From the NCBI RefSeq assembly GCF_043641665.1, contig NC_092183.1, positions 25,817,492-25,881,491 of the forward strand: a stretch of 64,000 nucleotides of DNA, given 5' to 3'. Numbering within the stretch: the stretch's first letter is position 1; each line of letters starts with the position of its first letter. The notes under the pieces are model-generated. The model saw nothing but the letters and a program-made list of their open reading frames with translations. It was not told the DNA's origin and made no database searches. The position numbers were made by a program, and so were the translations under genes. Positions 33,295 to 45,700 of the stretch are shown here, one piece after another. The DNA comes from Enoplosus armatus. Its lineage: Eukaryota; Chordata; Actinopteri; Centrarchiformes; Enoplosidae.

Positions 33295-33753
33295 ATGAAT
33301 GCAGCTGTGTGTGTTGTCATTAGAGTGTATAAGTTGTGTGTGTATTTGTTTGGGTGCAGGATAATAAATTGTGAAATGTTTTATTTAAAAATGTTTTATG
33401 TGCGGCTACCGCTTTCTGATGGGTGTGGGGGTGGGGGTGGGGGGCATACGTGCCGCTATGTTGTGTAGAAAAACACACCCGCATCAAGAAAACAACCCCC
33501 GACTAATGAGTAATGAGACGCATCATTCCATCACATTTTGTGAATACACAATTGATACACATTACAGTGCGTGACGAATATCCTAGCACCCCCTTTAGGC
33601 CAGTTGGTGTAGTTTTGGAAAAAGAGCACATCGTTCCCTAAGTTCTGTCACGGCGTAATCAGCTGCATGCCGGATGCTGGGAGTGATGGGCGGATTTTCT
33701 GATTTCACACCACTGGTCAGTTACTGGTGTACAGGAGGTTTCTGTATCTGTAT

Positions 33754-33755
<2 letters not shown>

Positions 33756-33793
<38 letters not shown>
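33756..33793 (+). repeat. (TG)n microsatellite
   Basis: About 19 TG units, followed 65 bases later by a C-tract near 33858-33877. Confidence 0.95.
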
Positions 33794-33794
<1 letters not shown>

Positions 33795-34954
33795 TCTATG
33801 GGTGGAGGAGAATTTGCTTTGAAGACAGGTCATTACTGTGGACAGAGATTATCTGACCCCCCCCCCCCCCCCCCCCCTCTCCGCCACTACTACTTCCACC
33901 CCCCAGCAGCTTGTGACAGCCGTCAGTGTCAGTCACTTAGTGCAGTGTGTGTGTGTGTAGGATTGTTTGCATTAGGGTTGGCTGAGTAAACAGGGCTCGG
34001 GTTACCTCCCAAGGCTTTTCCATATCATTCATTCCGATTTAAATGTGGAAAGAGATCACATAGGTGACGGGGGAGTCCATTACTTGGTAGCTCCAGATCA
34101 CATTCGCTTTCACGTACAGCGAGGGGTCAGATGGCACGTTGGCATGCGATGAAGCTCTTAATACGTCCATGGATGAACCTCGGCATGCTGCCTGGGTCCT
34201 TTTAATGCGTTTGATATGCACTTTAATCATCCCTTTACATTTGGGAATGTGAGACTTCAGCTTGTATTTGCCACATCGAATCATATCGTGTGCGTACACA
34301 TGTGCACACACACACAATTTTAAGAATTTGCTAACCATGCTAAAAGCTACAACTACAGAAACGCAGTTAATCCTGTTCTCTCTCCTCAAATAGTTCATTG
34401 GCAGTCGACAAAGAATAAAATGGCGCGTTGCATTTTGACAATCATGGCCAGTTACTCTGCTTAATCTCTGCCAGTGTGCTGGGTTAGCAAGGTTAACTCC
34501 GCCCGGTGAGGCTCAAATACAATGACGGATCTTGTATTTTGTGATCAGAGATGACAGTAAGTTGGCTTTTTTTTTTTTTGAGTGCAAGTACGCTGGCCGT
34601 GTTTTGCGAAAATGAAACCAATAGAGGTTGACCACAGTGACAGTCAATTTGTCAATTCTAAAAGAAGTTCTGCTTTTTATGTTTCTGGTTTCTTTAGAAA
34701 AGGAAGAAAGGAGCGATTGATAAGCAACAGCTGCCGACACACAAGTGACACAGCGTGCTGAGTAACGCGTCCTCCTCCTTTTCAGTGAGTGCAGTGGTTT
34801 TCACTGCCAGTTGATCTTCTCAAGCTATTTATTTTTTTACGCCATTTCAAAATTGAGCTGTAGTCACGTTGCAAACAGTTATTTTATTTCTATGTCTGAT
34901 CCCTGTCAGCTCTGTGATTATCGCCAAGACACCTGTGAGCACAGGTGAGTGAGA

Positions 34955-34955
<1 letters not shown>

Positions 34956-35002
<47 letters not shown>
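34956..35002 (+). repeat. (CA)n microsatellite
   Basis: About 23 CA units. Confidence 0.95.
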
Positions 35003-35004
<2 letters not shown>

Positions 35005-35824
35005 CTAATAAGCCTGTGAGATCCCCCTGGCTATGTAATGTGCTTCCTCTCTTTACTTTTAGACATTCCTGAATGTGAAAAGAGAGTCATGGGGCTTGTG
35101 TCTATGTGAGTGTGATGTGTGTGTGTGTAGTAAAGCGCCATTCTTCAGACGCACATGTTAAAACAAGACATAATGCCACTTCCGCGCATCATGCTCCCAG
35201 CTAGTTTGCAACTAGAGCAGTGTAATAACCCAGTATATATGATTGTATTCCTTTGATTGCTTCTTTATTTTCTAATTGATATAGTACACCATTCGACAAC
35301 AGGAATAGTATGTATTGCCACATTTGGATTAGATTCCATACAAGCAGATTCATGTCATTTGTAAAAGGGCCCAGTGTAAATATGAAGTGTTTAGACAATG
35401 TCATTTAAGTTTATATTGTGCTCACGTGGTTCCCCTGGCTTTCCTTCTCACTTTTACTCTATTTCCCTGTCTCGCTATCTGTCTCCCAGCTTCCCACCCA
35501 CCATCCCTCTCTCTCCCCCCCTAGTCAGTTGATTTATCCCCCGCTCTGTTTTCCCTGGACCACATGGCCCGGCAGTTTGCCCTAGCTGCACTCATCCAGA
35601 ACCGATGTCATTCAGATCCAGTTAAATAAATGGCCCTATAAATTTCCTCCAATAATAAGCCCGGGTGCTGCTGGAATGTGCGGCAGCTCGTTGGGGACGA
35701 GATGGGTGGGTGAGGGGGGGCGGGGGTCCACGCAACCCAAAGACCCAGACAGCTCGGACCAATGTGAGAAAGCATGGATGCTGTGTGGATGAAGAGGAAT
35801 CTGAGTTCAGCGTGTGTGAGTTGA

Positions 35825-35849
35825 GTGTGTGTGTGTGTGTGTGTGTGTG
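35825..35849 (+). repeat. (GT)n microsatellite
   Basis: About 12 GT units. Confidence 0.93.
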
Positions 35850-36989
35850 GAGGGTGTGGGGGCTGGGTCTGCTCGCTGGGAGCCACAGTAGGAGTGGGTG
35901 TGAGGGAAGCAGGAGGGGGGGCTGAGTGGGGGATTCCAGGCCCCTGTCTGCCTCCCTACCTGGAACGAGACCTCAGGGACACTTTAAATCAGCCCACCCA
36001 GAGACAGAGACACCAATCAGGCCTCTGTCAAAGCCCGACTAAATCAAGTCAAGTCAAGTGTGTTTGTGCGTGCATGCGCGTGTGCATCTGTGCGTGTGTG
36101 TGTGTGTGTGTGTATCTGCACATGTGTGCCTAAAGATGTATGTGACTGGATCTCAGAGCAGTCCAGCCAACCCATCTACAAGCCTGCATTTATAATCACC
36201 GGCATCACTGTCATCACACAGCCAAGCCTCAGAGTCTAAATCTACTGTACATAAACATGGAAGCAATAAATTCAAATGTGAAACATGGACAATTTTTAAC
36301 AAACCAACACAATACCTTTAAACTGGAAATGCATTCATGTAAAAACATAGAATTCCAGTTACAGTGTTTTTCTTATTTGGGCCTGGCTTAAATTAAACGT
36401 TTGAATGGATCATGACATGTAACTTTCATGGGTTTGATGGCATTTTATAAAATCTGAATTCAGTATGGAATCCGCCCGTTGAATCCAAATAAACCTGAAT
36501 CCACTTGGATTTCGCTTTCAACATTTGTGAGCGTAGAATAGTTCGAAATAACTAAAACGGAGGTTCAACTGAGATCTTGAATCAGAAACGGCAGAAACGC
36601 TAAACTTAAGAGTAGTTAATGTTCACAACTTGCACATGCAGCGGGTTGCTGATGAGCAGCAGAAGGAAAGAAATGTTGATTCAATATGAATCAGAATTGT
36701 ATAAATGTGTAAATAACACATCATTTGATAGGTGCAGCCTACATACATTTGCACACATTATTTTTTTCTTTTTGATAAAAGTACTTATTCACTTCAGGTG
36801 TAATGAAATAATAACATTCAGGACATTATTTTACCGCTCCCCTATCCCCACCCCTGGTCCCACATTGGTAATAATAATAATAAAAGAAAAAAAACATTTA
36901 AATAAAATAATAATAACATAAAGAAATAAAAGGAACTTAAGTAAATAGTAATAAATAACCAATCCTGCCTTTCCTACCTTTTAACAGTG

Positions 36990-37520
36990 GATAAGTGCAG
37001 GTGTGTATATATATATATATATATATACTGGAAAATACTGGTGTTTATCTGGGAGAGTTTGGAGTTGGTAAGATAGATGCGATGGACAACCTTAAATTGT
37101 GTCCGGTGGAGCCTGGAGCAAGACGTGCTGTCATTCACTCGAGCCGATGCACCGCCCCCAGTCATTGTCAACTATAGCTTTGCCGAGTTCACTTTCCCAA
37201 TCTTTTGTGATTTTATCCCGAGAGGTCACTGTGAGATTAAGGAGTAAAATTTTGAGATGAGGCCTTTCTGATTGGCGGGAATGTCCAAAATTGAGTCAAT
37301 GACTGAGTTAGGGGGCTGGAAGTATCGGACTTCATGAGATTTTGGGAGGTTGAATTTACCACAAAGTTCACTGAAGCCACAGAAGACATTGTCAATGTTA
37401 AGGTCCCTTAGCTTGACGGGGCCTGACCTCCGCCATAGAGAATAGGCCATATCACAGCCGGGGGGGAGAAATAGATGTGTTATTGTGAATGGGGCTGAGG
37501 ACAGACAGTCCCTGAACACA
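36990..37520 (-). pseudogene. Decayed LINE (L1/Tx1-like) ORF2 C-terminal fragment
   Basis: On the - strand the translation reads LSSAPFTITHLFLPPG, then MAYSLWRRSGPVKLRDLNID and CGFSELCGKFNLPKSHEVRY, ending at SKFYSLISQ. After one frame change it continues TSRDKITKDWESELGKAI, and after another VNDSTSCSRLHRTQFKVVHR then IYLTNSKLSQI. This is the order seen downstream of the reverse transcriptase in teleost L1/Tx1-type elements, including the F..F..L..KFNLP..FRY and the R...FK..HR.Y.T..KL motifs. Reverse transcriptase and endonuclease are missing and at least two frame changes are present, so it is a dead 5'-truncated remnant. It ends at an (AT)n tract near 37007-37026. Confidence 0.8.
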
Positions 37521-39073
37521 TTCTTTTTTTCTTCTCAAACAAATGATCTTTGGTCGAGCACAGACGCCAGCTTGTCGTTTACTTTCATGGCGAAAGGCCA
37601 ACCAGCTGTAACGTACGTTTGATGGTGGCAGAATTTCTCATTTTAACCTAAAAGTGACGGTCGGCATTGACTGACACTGACAAGCCTGTCGCCTAAATGT
37701 TTTCTACGTCTCTCTTTGCCGATAAAAACAGGAGATAAAAGCTTCAACACGAGATTTGTTACCGTCGGAGCTTCGGGAATTGGAACCCAACCCTAGTTAT
37801 TCCAGTTAAATCTCTAACTGAAAACTGAAGTCCTGCATCATCACTTGAACTTTGACCCTACAATCAAATCAACGAAGCACTTCACAGAGGGTGAATTCTG
37901 CTGTCACTTGTTGGTCTTATTCACTCAGTCACAGTCAGTGTGAGTACACACAGTGTGTGTTTACCTTCAGCTGATTTATTGGCCCTTCACTCCAGTAGCT
38001 GGCCGGCAGCACATGAGAAAAATGTCTGTCCGCCGCTACGAGTCTCTGTGGGAAACAGGGAAACTCAATATTATTTCTCCCACCAACAGAGGGATGCGCT
38101 TAATACAAGGGGGTCGGGTGGCTTGTGGTGGGCTGGTGTTGGTGTGGTGGGGTTGCGGGGGTCTGCGGTTGTCACGTTCATTTCACAGCACAGCAGCAAT
38201 GACAGCTGAGAAACAGACATCAAAGAGCTCCCAGGCACCTCCTACCGTGTCATCGAAAATCTCATCGGGTGGCGCACATCCTGCCCTCCACCCACCGCGG
38301 CGCAAACGATATTACCTGGCACTGTAAAACAAACGTACCCAGCCTGGCTTTGAACTGAAGGGACTGAGCAACCGTTTCCACTGACATGGAGGTTCTGGAG
38401 GGGTGGGTGGTTGAAGGAGGTGGAGGGTGACCATCTCCCCCCTCCCCGCCCCTGCCTGACTCTGGCCTGTTCCCCCTACCTTGTCCAGTTACGGAGCTGA
38501 GTGACTGGCCCACTGTGCGATGCCAGTGACCCGAAACCCGTTTACTGCCTTAAATCGCTGCCCCTGTCCGCCGCCCCCACCTCCACCTCTCTCCAACGAC
38601 ACACTGCCACCCCTCCTGTCCGTCGCCTCCAGAAGATGACAAATCACCCTCAGCTCCTTAAATGGGGCTGAGACCCCGCAAGGCCCCCGGTCCCCTCCCT
38701 GCAGTCTGCCCTGTCTGCTTAGAGAGGGGATTCCTCATCCTGGAATGAGGCAGTGGACCTGGCCAGCCCCACACCCCTCCCCTCCACCCCCTCCACCCAC
38801 GAGAGCTCTAGCGTATATCTATGTGTTTATCAAATCTACATGGAGAAAATAAACATTGTTTGAGCTTGATGTTGACTGATTGGCTGGAAATATGAACATC
38901 AGCCATAGTGGAAAGAAGTGGGCATTTATCACCAGGAGGATGGATACTGTTTCACGTGTGTTTGTGTGTGTGTATGTTACATCCCTGTTGCTTGAAATGA
39001 TCCGTGTGTGTGTGTATTTGCATATCTGTCGCTGTGTAGCTTGTGTTTGCATACCTGTTGCATGAATTGGTCC

Positions 39074-39097
39074 GTGTGTGTGTGTGTGTGTGTGTGT
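39074..39097 (+). repeat. (GT)n microsatellite
   Basis: About 12 GT units, with shorter GT runs nearby at 38957-38974 and 39003-39015. Confidence 0.9.
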
Positions 39098-40123
39098 ACG
39101 TGTGCAGCTGTGCGCGCGTGCTTTCTACATAACCGTCTGGCTCCCATGTGAGGCAGTAAATCTATCATTCCCGCTGCGTTTACCCACCACTTCACAGAGC
39201 TGTATGTCCAGTGTAAACAACGTTTATCACTGCATGCAAATGAGCCTGTAAGCCGCAGCCTCCACAAAGGCTCCATTCACTCCCAGCACGGCGCTTCACC
39301 AGCGCGTTGAATCCGATACCCCAGATTACAGGGTTATTCGCCGGCTTTGTGTGCTGCTTTACTGTCACTCACGCTTTACAATGGCTCCCTCCGAACGTCA
39401 TTTTTTAAATCTGCGTCTGCGTTTTCTGGAGCCATTATTAGAGTTATGACCAATACCAGTCCACATAAATGTCATGTTTCAACCTTGACGGGCCTGCTGT
39501 GAACACGGGAGACAAGATTTATCTCCTCTCCACCCTCTTCTCCTCCTTTTTTCACCTCCTATTTCCTCTTCTTGTCACTCCTCTCTCTCTCTCTCACTCT
39601 TACTCCTCCTTTTGTTTTTTTTTCTTTTCCCCCTTCCTGCCTCCTCTCAAGAAGGCGGTGGTATGTGTTGATTGTAGTAATTTTGCTGTTACAGTGAGCT
39701 GTGCACCGCTGCCCTTGGGAAACAGAACTATGGTTGGAGTGATATACTGTCATATCTATAAGGCCAATATTATCCTTTTAAAAACAAAAAAAAACAAAAC
39801 TCTTATCCAGTTCACGTTAATCACCTCTGATGTGATGAAAACCTGGATTAAACCTGTAATGCATCAGTGATTGGGTTCCACATTAACATGTCAAGTGTAA
39901 TAATTGGGACCACTACCGGATTTCACAGAGTTTTAGTGTCCCATGATGATCTTATCGTCTTTGGCATAAAGTTAGAGTTGGCCATCAGCAGCCATCAGCC
40001 TTCAAAAAAAAAAAAAAGCAGCACGTGTTGCTGTAAATTACGACATAGGGCCCCAGTGGGAGATAGAAGAGATTTATTGGACACTAATAGGCACTATCTC
40101 CTCAGCAGATCACACTACAAGAC

Positions 40124-40125
<2 letters not shown>

Positions 40126-40175
<50 letters not shown>
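40126..40175 (+). repeat. Compound (GT)n(GA)n microsatellite
   Basis: About 19 GT units run directly into about six GA units. Confidence 0.95.
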
Positions 40176-40176
<1 letters not shown>

Positions 40177-40439
40177 AACAAAACGTGTGCACTTACAGAT
40201 ACACAAGATAATGTAATATAATGTGACATTTTTTATCATTTACATGGGGAAGTGGAGCAGTAAAATAACAGCATACACAAAGACACATTGAAAATAACTG
40301 TGACTACACAGTAGAGCATGATTGGACATAATAACACAAATATGTCAAGAGCACGTGAAGTGAAAACGTGTGAATGACACAGTTAGTCACAGTTTTCGGA
40401 AGGTGCGCAGGGTAACTGCAGCAGTGAATGAGACAAAGC

Positions 40440-40470
<31 letters not shown>
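40440..40470 (+). repeat. (TAA)n trinucleotide array
   Basis: About ten TAA units. Confidence 0.95.
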
Positions 40471-40471
<1 letters not shown>

Positions 40472-41104
40472 GTGCACTCTGTTGAAGAGATGGATGTAAT
40501 GTGTATGTTCAAATAAATATCTTAAAATGGCTAATATATACATTTACTGTTGAATCTTGGTGTTTTGAAGTTAGCAGAGGCTGACATGTCCCTAGTATGG
40601 ACCAAGCTCCAAAACCACTGGATCCTACATTTCCCAGAATGCACCTGGAAAGCATTTGTTGTTAGACTTCCCCTGCCTAGTAAATGCCCACGTCTGTCAC
40701 GCTCCATTTCCCAGAGATGACCCTGATGACATCATCATCGCAATGTATGCATGTTCGCAGCGTTAAACACACAGTTTTTTGCGGCAGCAACTTGCTAAGC
40801 CTTCTCCTCCCAAAAGGCCTTTTGACAGATCAGGCTTCTCTGCTCTGAGCCAGACACTTACTTTCTCAGAGGAATGGCTTTGATAAAGACGCCGCAGCTA
40901 AAACGCTGTCATACTCCGCCTGGCTCTGTGTGTATGTGTGAGCCGTGTGCGGGGGTCAGGGCGTGCTCCCTGTCCTGCGCCGCTCTTGGCTTGACATCGC
41001 TGCCTCCTTCCGAGGGCTGCCTTTGACAGACCAACAATACCATCAGGTCTGACTGAGGACACTCGCACACTAAAAGAGAGAAACGGGAGCTAATATGCCG
41101 ACGC

Positions 41105-41109
<5 letters not shown>

Positions 41110-41136
<27 letters not shown>

Positions 41137-41211
41137 TTGTCTGCATATGTATAGCTGCACACCTATTTGCCAATATTTGTTGCATGTATGTGTGTGTGTG
41201 TGTGTGTGTGT
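41110..41211 (+). repeat. Paired (TG)n microsatellites
   Basis: Two TG runs (41110-41137 and 41189-41211) are separated by 51 unique bases. Confidence 0.92.
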
Positions 41212-42030
41212 TCACCTGTGGCCGTGGCCATTCATCAGAAAGACATGAGCTCATGAGGGTGGGTCCGACAGAGGGATTGGCGAGTGTATGGGCTTGCGGC
41301 CCCTTTCAAATCCAAGGTTAATCCTGGCCTTTCACACTGGAGAGTCTGGAGTTAACAGAGAGCGTGGTGGGTGGGTCGGGAATGGTGTTGCAGAAAGATA
41401 CAGTACAATTGGATAGTACATGTTTCAAAACGGAGAGGATTTGAAGGTTTGAACTTTTTGTTGACAATCAGCACCATCACATGCAGCAAAACTGCTTCGA
41501 GCCTACAAAGTTGGTTTTTCCCTGGTATAAACTCTCATTCTAAAGTCTCATGTTAATACTATCCTTAATGTCCCTCAACACAGAAACAGCCTCGTGGATA
41601 ATTGAACCGTACTCTGGTTATGGTTATGTTATGGCAGTTAGTTCAAGTGTTTCAACTTCATTTCTGAAAAATCATGCTTCGTTTAGTTGTTTTCAGTTGG
41701 TATGGCAGATAGCTTGAAAATACTACCTTTAAAGTCGAGAGTATCTGACGTCCGTAAGGTGACGCATATAGTGAACCGAGATCGGCGGGCGGGACGCACG
41801 TATCTTTAGACGGGGGGGGGGTGCGATCTAAAAGGGTTAAAGAGAATTTTTTCATTTCATCTCAACTTTAAACTTGCTATGAAGAAGAAGGTGTAACTCT
41901 GAGCTGTAGTATTAAAACTTTTGAAAGTTCCCCACTTCCCCCAGCGGCTTTTCATGTTTCATGCTCATCGAGGCCTCGGCAGTGCTCCAACTGTGAGCCC
42001 GCTGACGTTATATCTACGCACAACTTGAAG

Positions 42031-42230
42031 NNNNNNNNNNNNNNNNNNNNNNNNNNNNNNNNNNNNNNNNNNNNNNNNNNNNNNNNNNNNNNNNNNNNNN
42101 NNNNNNNNNNNNNNNNNNNNNNNNNNNNNNNNNNNNNNNNNNNNNNNNNNNNNNNNNNNNNNNNNNNNNNNNNNNNNNNNNNNNNNNNNNNNNNNNNNNN
42201 NNNNNNNNNNNNNNNNNNNNNNNNNNNNNN
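42031..42230. other. Assembly gap (200 N)
   Basis: Exactly 200 unknown bases. The round number suggests a fixed-size scaffold gap rather than a measured length, so real spacing across it is unknown. Confidence 0.98.
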
Positions 42231-42480
42231 CTGGAAAATATAATGAGGTCTAATACACCATTTATTCTCTTTCTTTTTTTATAGCCTGCATCCAGACAGG
42301 TTTATATTTAGAAGAAGCCAAAGTACGCCTTCAACCTCTAACGCAGGTCGCCAACCGTTCAAACATTGTGGCGATCGGTTAAGATACTGCAGCCGGCTGA
42401 CTGGGAGCCATCAGGTCTAATGATTGCTCTGCAGGGATGAACGTGACATGTGCAATGGAGAGCTGACAACCTGCAGGGTT

Positions 42481-42912
42481 TCATTCCATCCAAACGCTGC
42501 AGCAGGTGATTTCACTCCTCTTGGCGAGGTGTACTGGAATCACCCGGCCAAAAAACGTAGAATAGGCTGAAGAATCACAGACGAGTTTGTTCAGACCTGC
42601 AATGTTTTGCACACCTTTTGATGCTTCCTTGATGTCAGCGGTAAGAAAACCATGCTTCGGTTTGAGAAGGCTAAGGATAAGAGCAGGAAATTGAGTGATT
42701 ACAGGACAGTGCATCACATCCATGCATGACAACACGACCAAAACAAACAAACTCAAGCAGACCAGGAACCAGATTAACGAACATAACCAGCCTGACAAAC
42801 CCGCTGCTGTCTGGATTAAGCCACGGCGAAGAATTTGCCAGCATACCAACTGAAGTGTAACAATACTCAGGGGTGTTGACACATCAAACGCTCTTTTGAT
42901 CCATCTGTACAA
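42481..42912 (-). other. Unrecognised open frame with one strong membrane-like segment
   Basis: On the - strand 143 codons are open, ending in a stop at 42481-42483. Counting from 42912, residues 42-63 (WLCSLIWFLVCLSLFVLVVLSC) form a long hydrophobic helix-like segment and residues 14-28 are mildly hydrophobic. There is no ATG at the upstream end: the frame enters with TTG and a stop lies a few codons earlier. A possible acceptor TTGTACAG ends near 42905, and AATAAA occurs on the same strand at 42261-42266. I do not recognise the protein. Most likely it is a chance frame; a terminal exon of an unknown gene is possible. Confidence 0.15.
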
Positions 42913-43032
42913 GTTATTTGTGTTGACTTATTCAAACTAGCACTGCCTCTCATGCCCTTTTGAGTTGGCTGAGATTATTGATTTACAGTCTGCTGGGGTG
43001 GTGTTTGAGAATGGACGGATTTGACTTCATCA

Positions 43033-43034
<2 letters not shown>

Positions 43035-43067
<33 letters not shown>
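43035..43067 (+). repeat. (TG)n microsatellite
   Basis: About 16 TG units. Confidence 0.95.
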
Positions 43068-43070
<3 letters not shown>

Positions 43071-43919
43071 ATGCATGCACAGTTGCAGCCATCAAACTCG
43101 GCGTGCAAACAAAACGTTGCAGCAGTGAATTATGAGGGGCTGCAGGATAATTTCGTAAGTGTTCCACCGGGTTCTGTTACAATCAAAGTCAAGCTCATAA
43201 ATCACTCTCAGCAGTAATGGCCGATGTTATCTTGCGTTATGTTAGTGGGACGTGTTTTAGACCCTGATTTGTGGAGGGAAAGTGTGAAAAGGACAGAGAA
43301 AGAGGGAAGACGCCGTGATGACTAATTCTCTCAAGGTCAAGTGTCGTTGAAATGACGTAGACATGACACGAAAATATGTATATGCACAGATGCCCAAGCA
43401 GCCACAGGGTTGTTGTTATCTGGCTGACCTGACCTTTGACCTCCCTGGAGGCATGAAAGACAGAAAGAGTTCACTCCGAGGAATCGCAGCTTTTCAAAAC
43501 TCACTGGACCCTGGCTCTGCTGCGGTAAATAGGGATTGAGCTGTATTGATTGTTGAAGGATGTTTCCAGTAATAAGTAGCAGCTGATGCAGTAGCCAGGA
43601 CTGTGCCTACGTGCCTACTTTCAGTATCTTTATAGCAAAATGTGCTTTGCATGATTCACAGTTGAGAAAAGTCCTTATGTTTCTTCTCCTGGCCCTTCAT
43701 GCAGCCCATCAGTCCCCCCCCCCCTTCTGTCTGAAACAAGCTGTTTTAGACAAACTGAACAACCTCCAAACACCTCCAATAACTCAGACAGACTGAGCGG
43801 GTGGATGAGCGTCCCTGTACGTGGTGGGCGGCGCTGTGGCTGGATCAGATGACCTGCTGGGGGGGCGTGGCCGAGTGCGGCGACTGTATAGGTGTGACAC
43901 CAACAACCTTAGGGAAGTT

Positions 43920-44090
43920 TAGCTCGTTTAAAGGCACGGTGTCTGAATGCAGGCTGTGCGCATTTCTCTGTGGACTCAGTGTTTTGATCCTTTCACAGTA
44001 TTTATACAGCACCGAGAGCTGCTTTCTAATCAAAAAAAGGTCATGGAGATCTCACTTTCTGCAATATGGGACCATTAAAAACAAGCCCAT
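43920..44090 (+). repeat. Degenerate teleost interspersed repeat (GGCACGGTGTCTGAATGC type)
   Basis: The sequence runs TTTAAAGGCACGGTGTCTGA, ATGCAGGCTGTGCGCATTTC, TCTGTGGACTCAGTGTTTTG, and ends CTCACTTTCTGCAATATGGG plus ACC. I recall this order ('ttaaaggcatggtgtctgaatgc...caatatgggacctttaaa') from many fish loci. It is diverged and has no coding capacity. Confidence 0.45.
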
Positions 44091-45589
44091 GTAGCCTGAG
44101 GAGCAGCCACTGTGGCCACGAGGGACAGTTACGGGATAACATTACAGAAATGTCCATTAGTCGGCAATTTCTACCTAAAGTTTGCCAACATTAGCTGAGA
44201 TTTGCATCATAAGCTAACGGTCATACCAGACCACAGAAGGTTGTAGCAGCAAAAGAAAGGGTGCATTTTATTGCTTCTGATTTCAACTTCAAGTGTCTGT
44301 ATGCAAATATTGCTTTCAGGCAGCACTGAGTCCCAGACGCCGTGAATAATCTCTGTGCTGCTGATCATTTCGTCTCTTCTGCAGCAGTCTATTGTACAGC
44401 ATGTTGTCTCCGTGCTGCTGAATCATTCGCCCTGTTTAGCAAGAGAAGAAGAAGAGAAAAAAAGAGAAAGAGCTGCGGCACTTGTTGTGACTCGCAGCAT
44501 CCAGTAAAAGGAAAGAGGCAATTACAGAGCTCGGTTTCTGCAGAGAACTCACAGCTCCGTGTGAAGATACCACAATGGTTTCCATGCCTGCATCAACAAA
44601 CACAACAATTTGAATGTGTTAAAAAAAAAAAAAAAAAAAAAAAATGCTGGATGTTTAAATATTTAAACATATTTCAATTTAACATGTCAGTCTTGATAGT
44701 TGTGGCTTTTCCTCTATATATGGCCATTACGTCTTCTTTATCTGACTATGAAGTGCCTAAACGGGAACATGCTACAGGATACATTCATTTAATACCAAAG
44801 TGTTTGACAGCGCAACCCCTCCCACGTGTGCCAATGCAGGGGTAAGTGCACGTGTGGCCATTTGAGCACCAAATTTCATGTGACTGAGGAAAAAAACAAA
44901 AAAAAAGAGCTCATGGTGATTCGAAGCACTATTTTCACAAATAACAATAACAATAAACTCCTCCATACTGTGTTTGTTTCTACCATTGGGACACACTACC
45001 ATATTACTACTGAGGAGCCTTCAAAATCCAGTGAAACTCTCAAAAAACTCTCAAAAAAAGAAATCGGAGATGTAGATTGATTGTTGATTTAATACTGAAA
45101 TATTTAAACTGTTTAGACTTTACTGTATGTGAAGAAATGTGGTTTTGGTCAGAGTGAAAACTGCGATTAGCATAATGATTCATACATATTTAATTCAATT
45201 AAAGTTGTGTCTGGGTGGAGTGCAGTGCCAGGATAATAATCAAAATGTAATGGGGGGGGGGGGGGGGGGGGTTCTAACAGTAAAAATATAAAGCTTCCCC
45301 CAAGTTGTTCAAGCCCATTTCCTCTTTTCAGTATTTCTGCATGGTGAGCCTCTTGAGGATGCACATTTGAGAATCGCTGGTCGACGGGGTCTCGTCTCAG
45401 TTTCCAGAGGTTAACCTGACGTCCTGCGTGACCCCGAAGGATTCAGGCGAAGTCTGTTGGAAGGGGTTCCTCTGTGCGTGTTCTAGACCCCACTTCCCCC
45501 TCCAACATCTCAGGAGGTCCAGGACCAGGCCTGGCAGCCCCTCAAAGGCGCCCTTCTTTTGCCCTGCGCCCCTGGGGAGGGCAGCCCCC

Positions 45590-45700
45590 GACATTTATGC
45601 AAAGTCAACAAGCCCTAATTGTAGGATCAGCTTACAAGCTAAATTCTTCTTGAGCCCATTAACAACTGCAGTTAATTATAAGTCAAGCGGCGGGGCGTTT
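45590..45700. promoter_or_regulatory. Candidate conserved non-coding element
   Basis: The sequence includes ATTTATGCAAAGTCAAC, CCCTAATTGTAGG, CCCATTAACAACTGCAG and TTAATTATAAGTCAAG, so POU-like and homeodomain-like sites are clustered in about 100 bases. Conservation is inferred. Confidence 0.25.

Larger units (their letters stand above)
24201..36985. other. Upstream gene-free stretch, part 1
   Basis: No protein gene is recognised in this 12.8 kb. The region 26590-27060 is unique with clustered homeodomain and GATA-type sites. 28960-29830 is strongly AT-rich. 32295-32320 holds a composite forkhead/octamer site. Microsatellites occur at 27083, 31413, 33253, 33756, 34956 and 35825. The longest ATG-started open frame (25888-26430) has no family resemblance. 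Confidence 0.55.
37525..42030. other. Upstream gene-free stretch, part 2
   Basis: No gene is recognised. Microsatellites lie at 39074, 40126, 40440, 41110 and 41189. The stretch 38560-38800 is C-rich and unique. 40566-40720 contains CATTTCCCAGAATGCA-type sequence that is common in vertebrate repeats, but I could not define an element. Confidence 0.5.

Noticed and set aside
40566..40720. Possible interspersed repeat with CATTTCCCAGAATGCA
   Set aside because: The motif is familiar from vertebrate repeats but I could not define ends or a second copy in the window.
44342..44845. Open + frame of 167 codons
   Set aside because: It reads through a 24-base A-tract (poly-Lys), so the frame is accidental.
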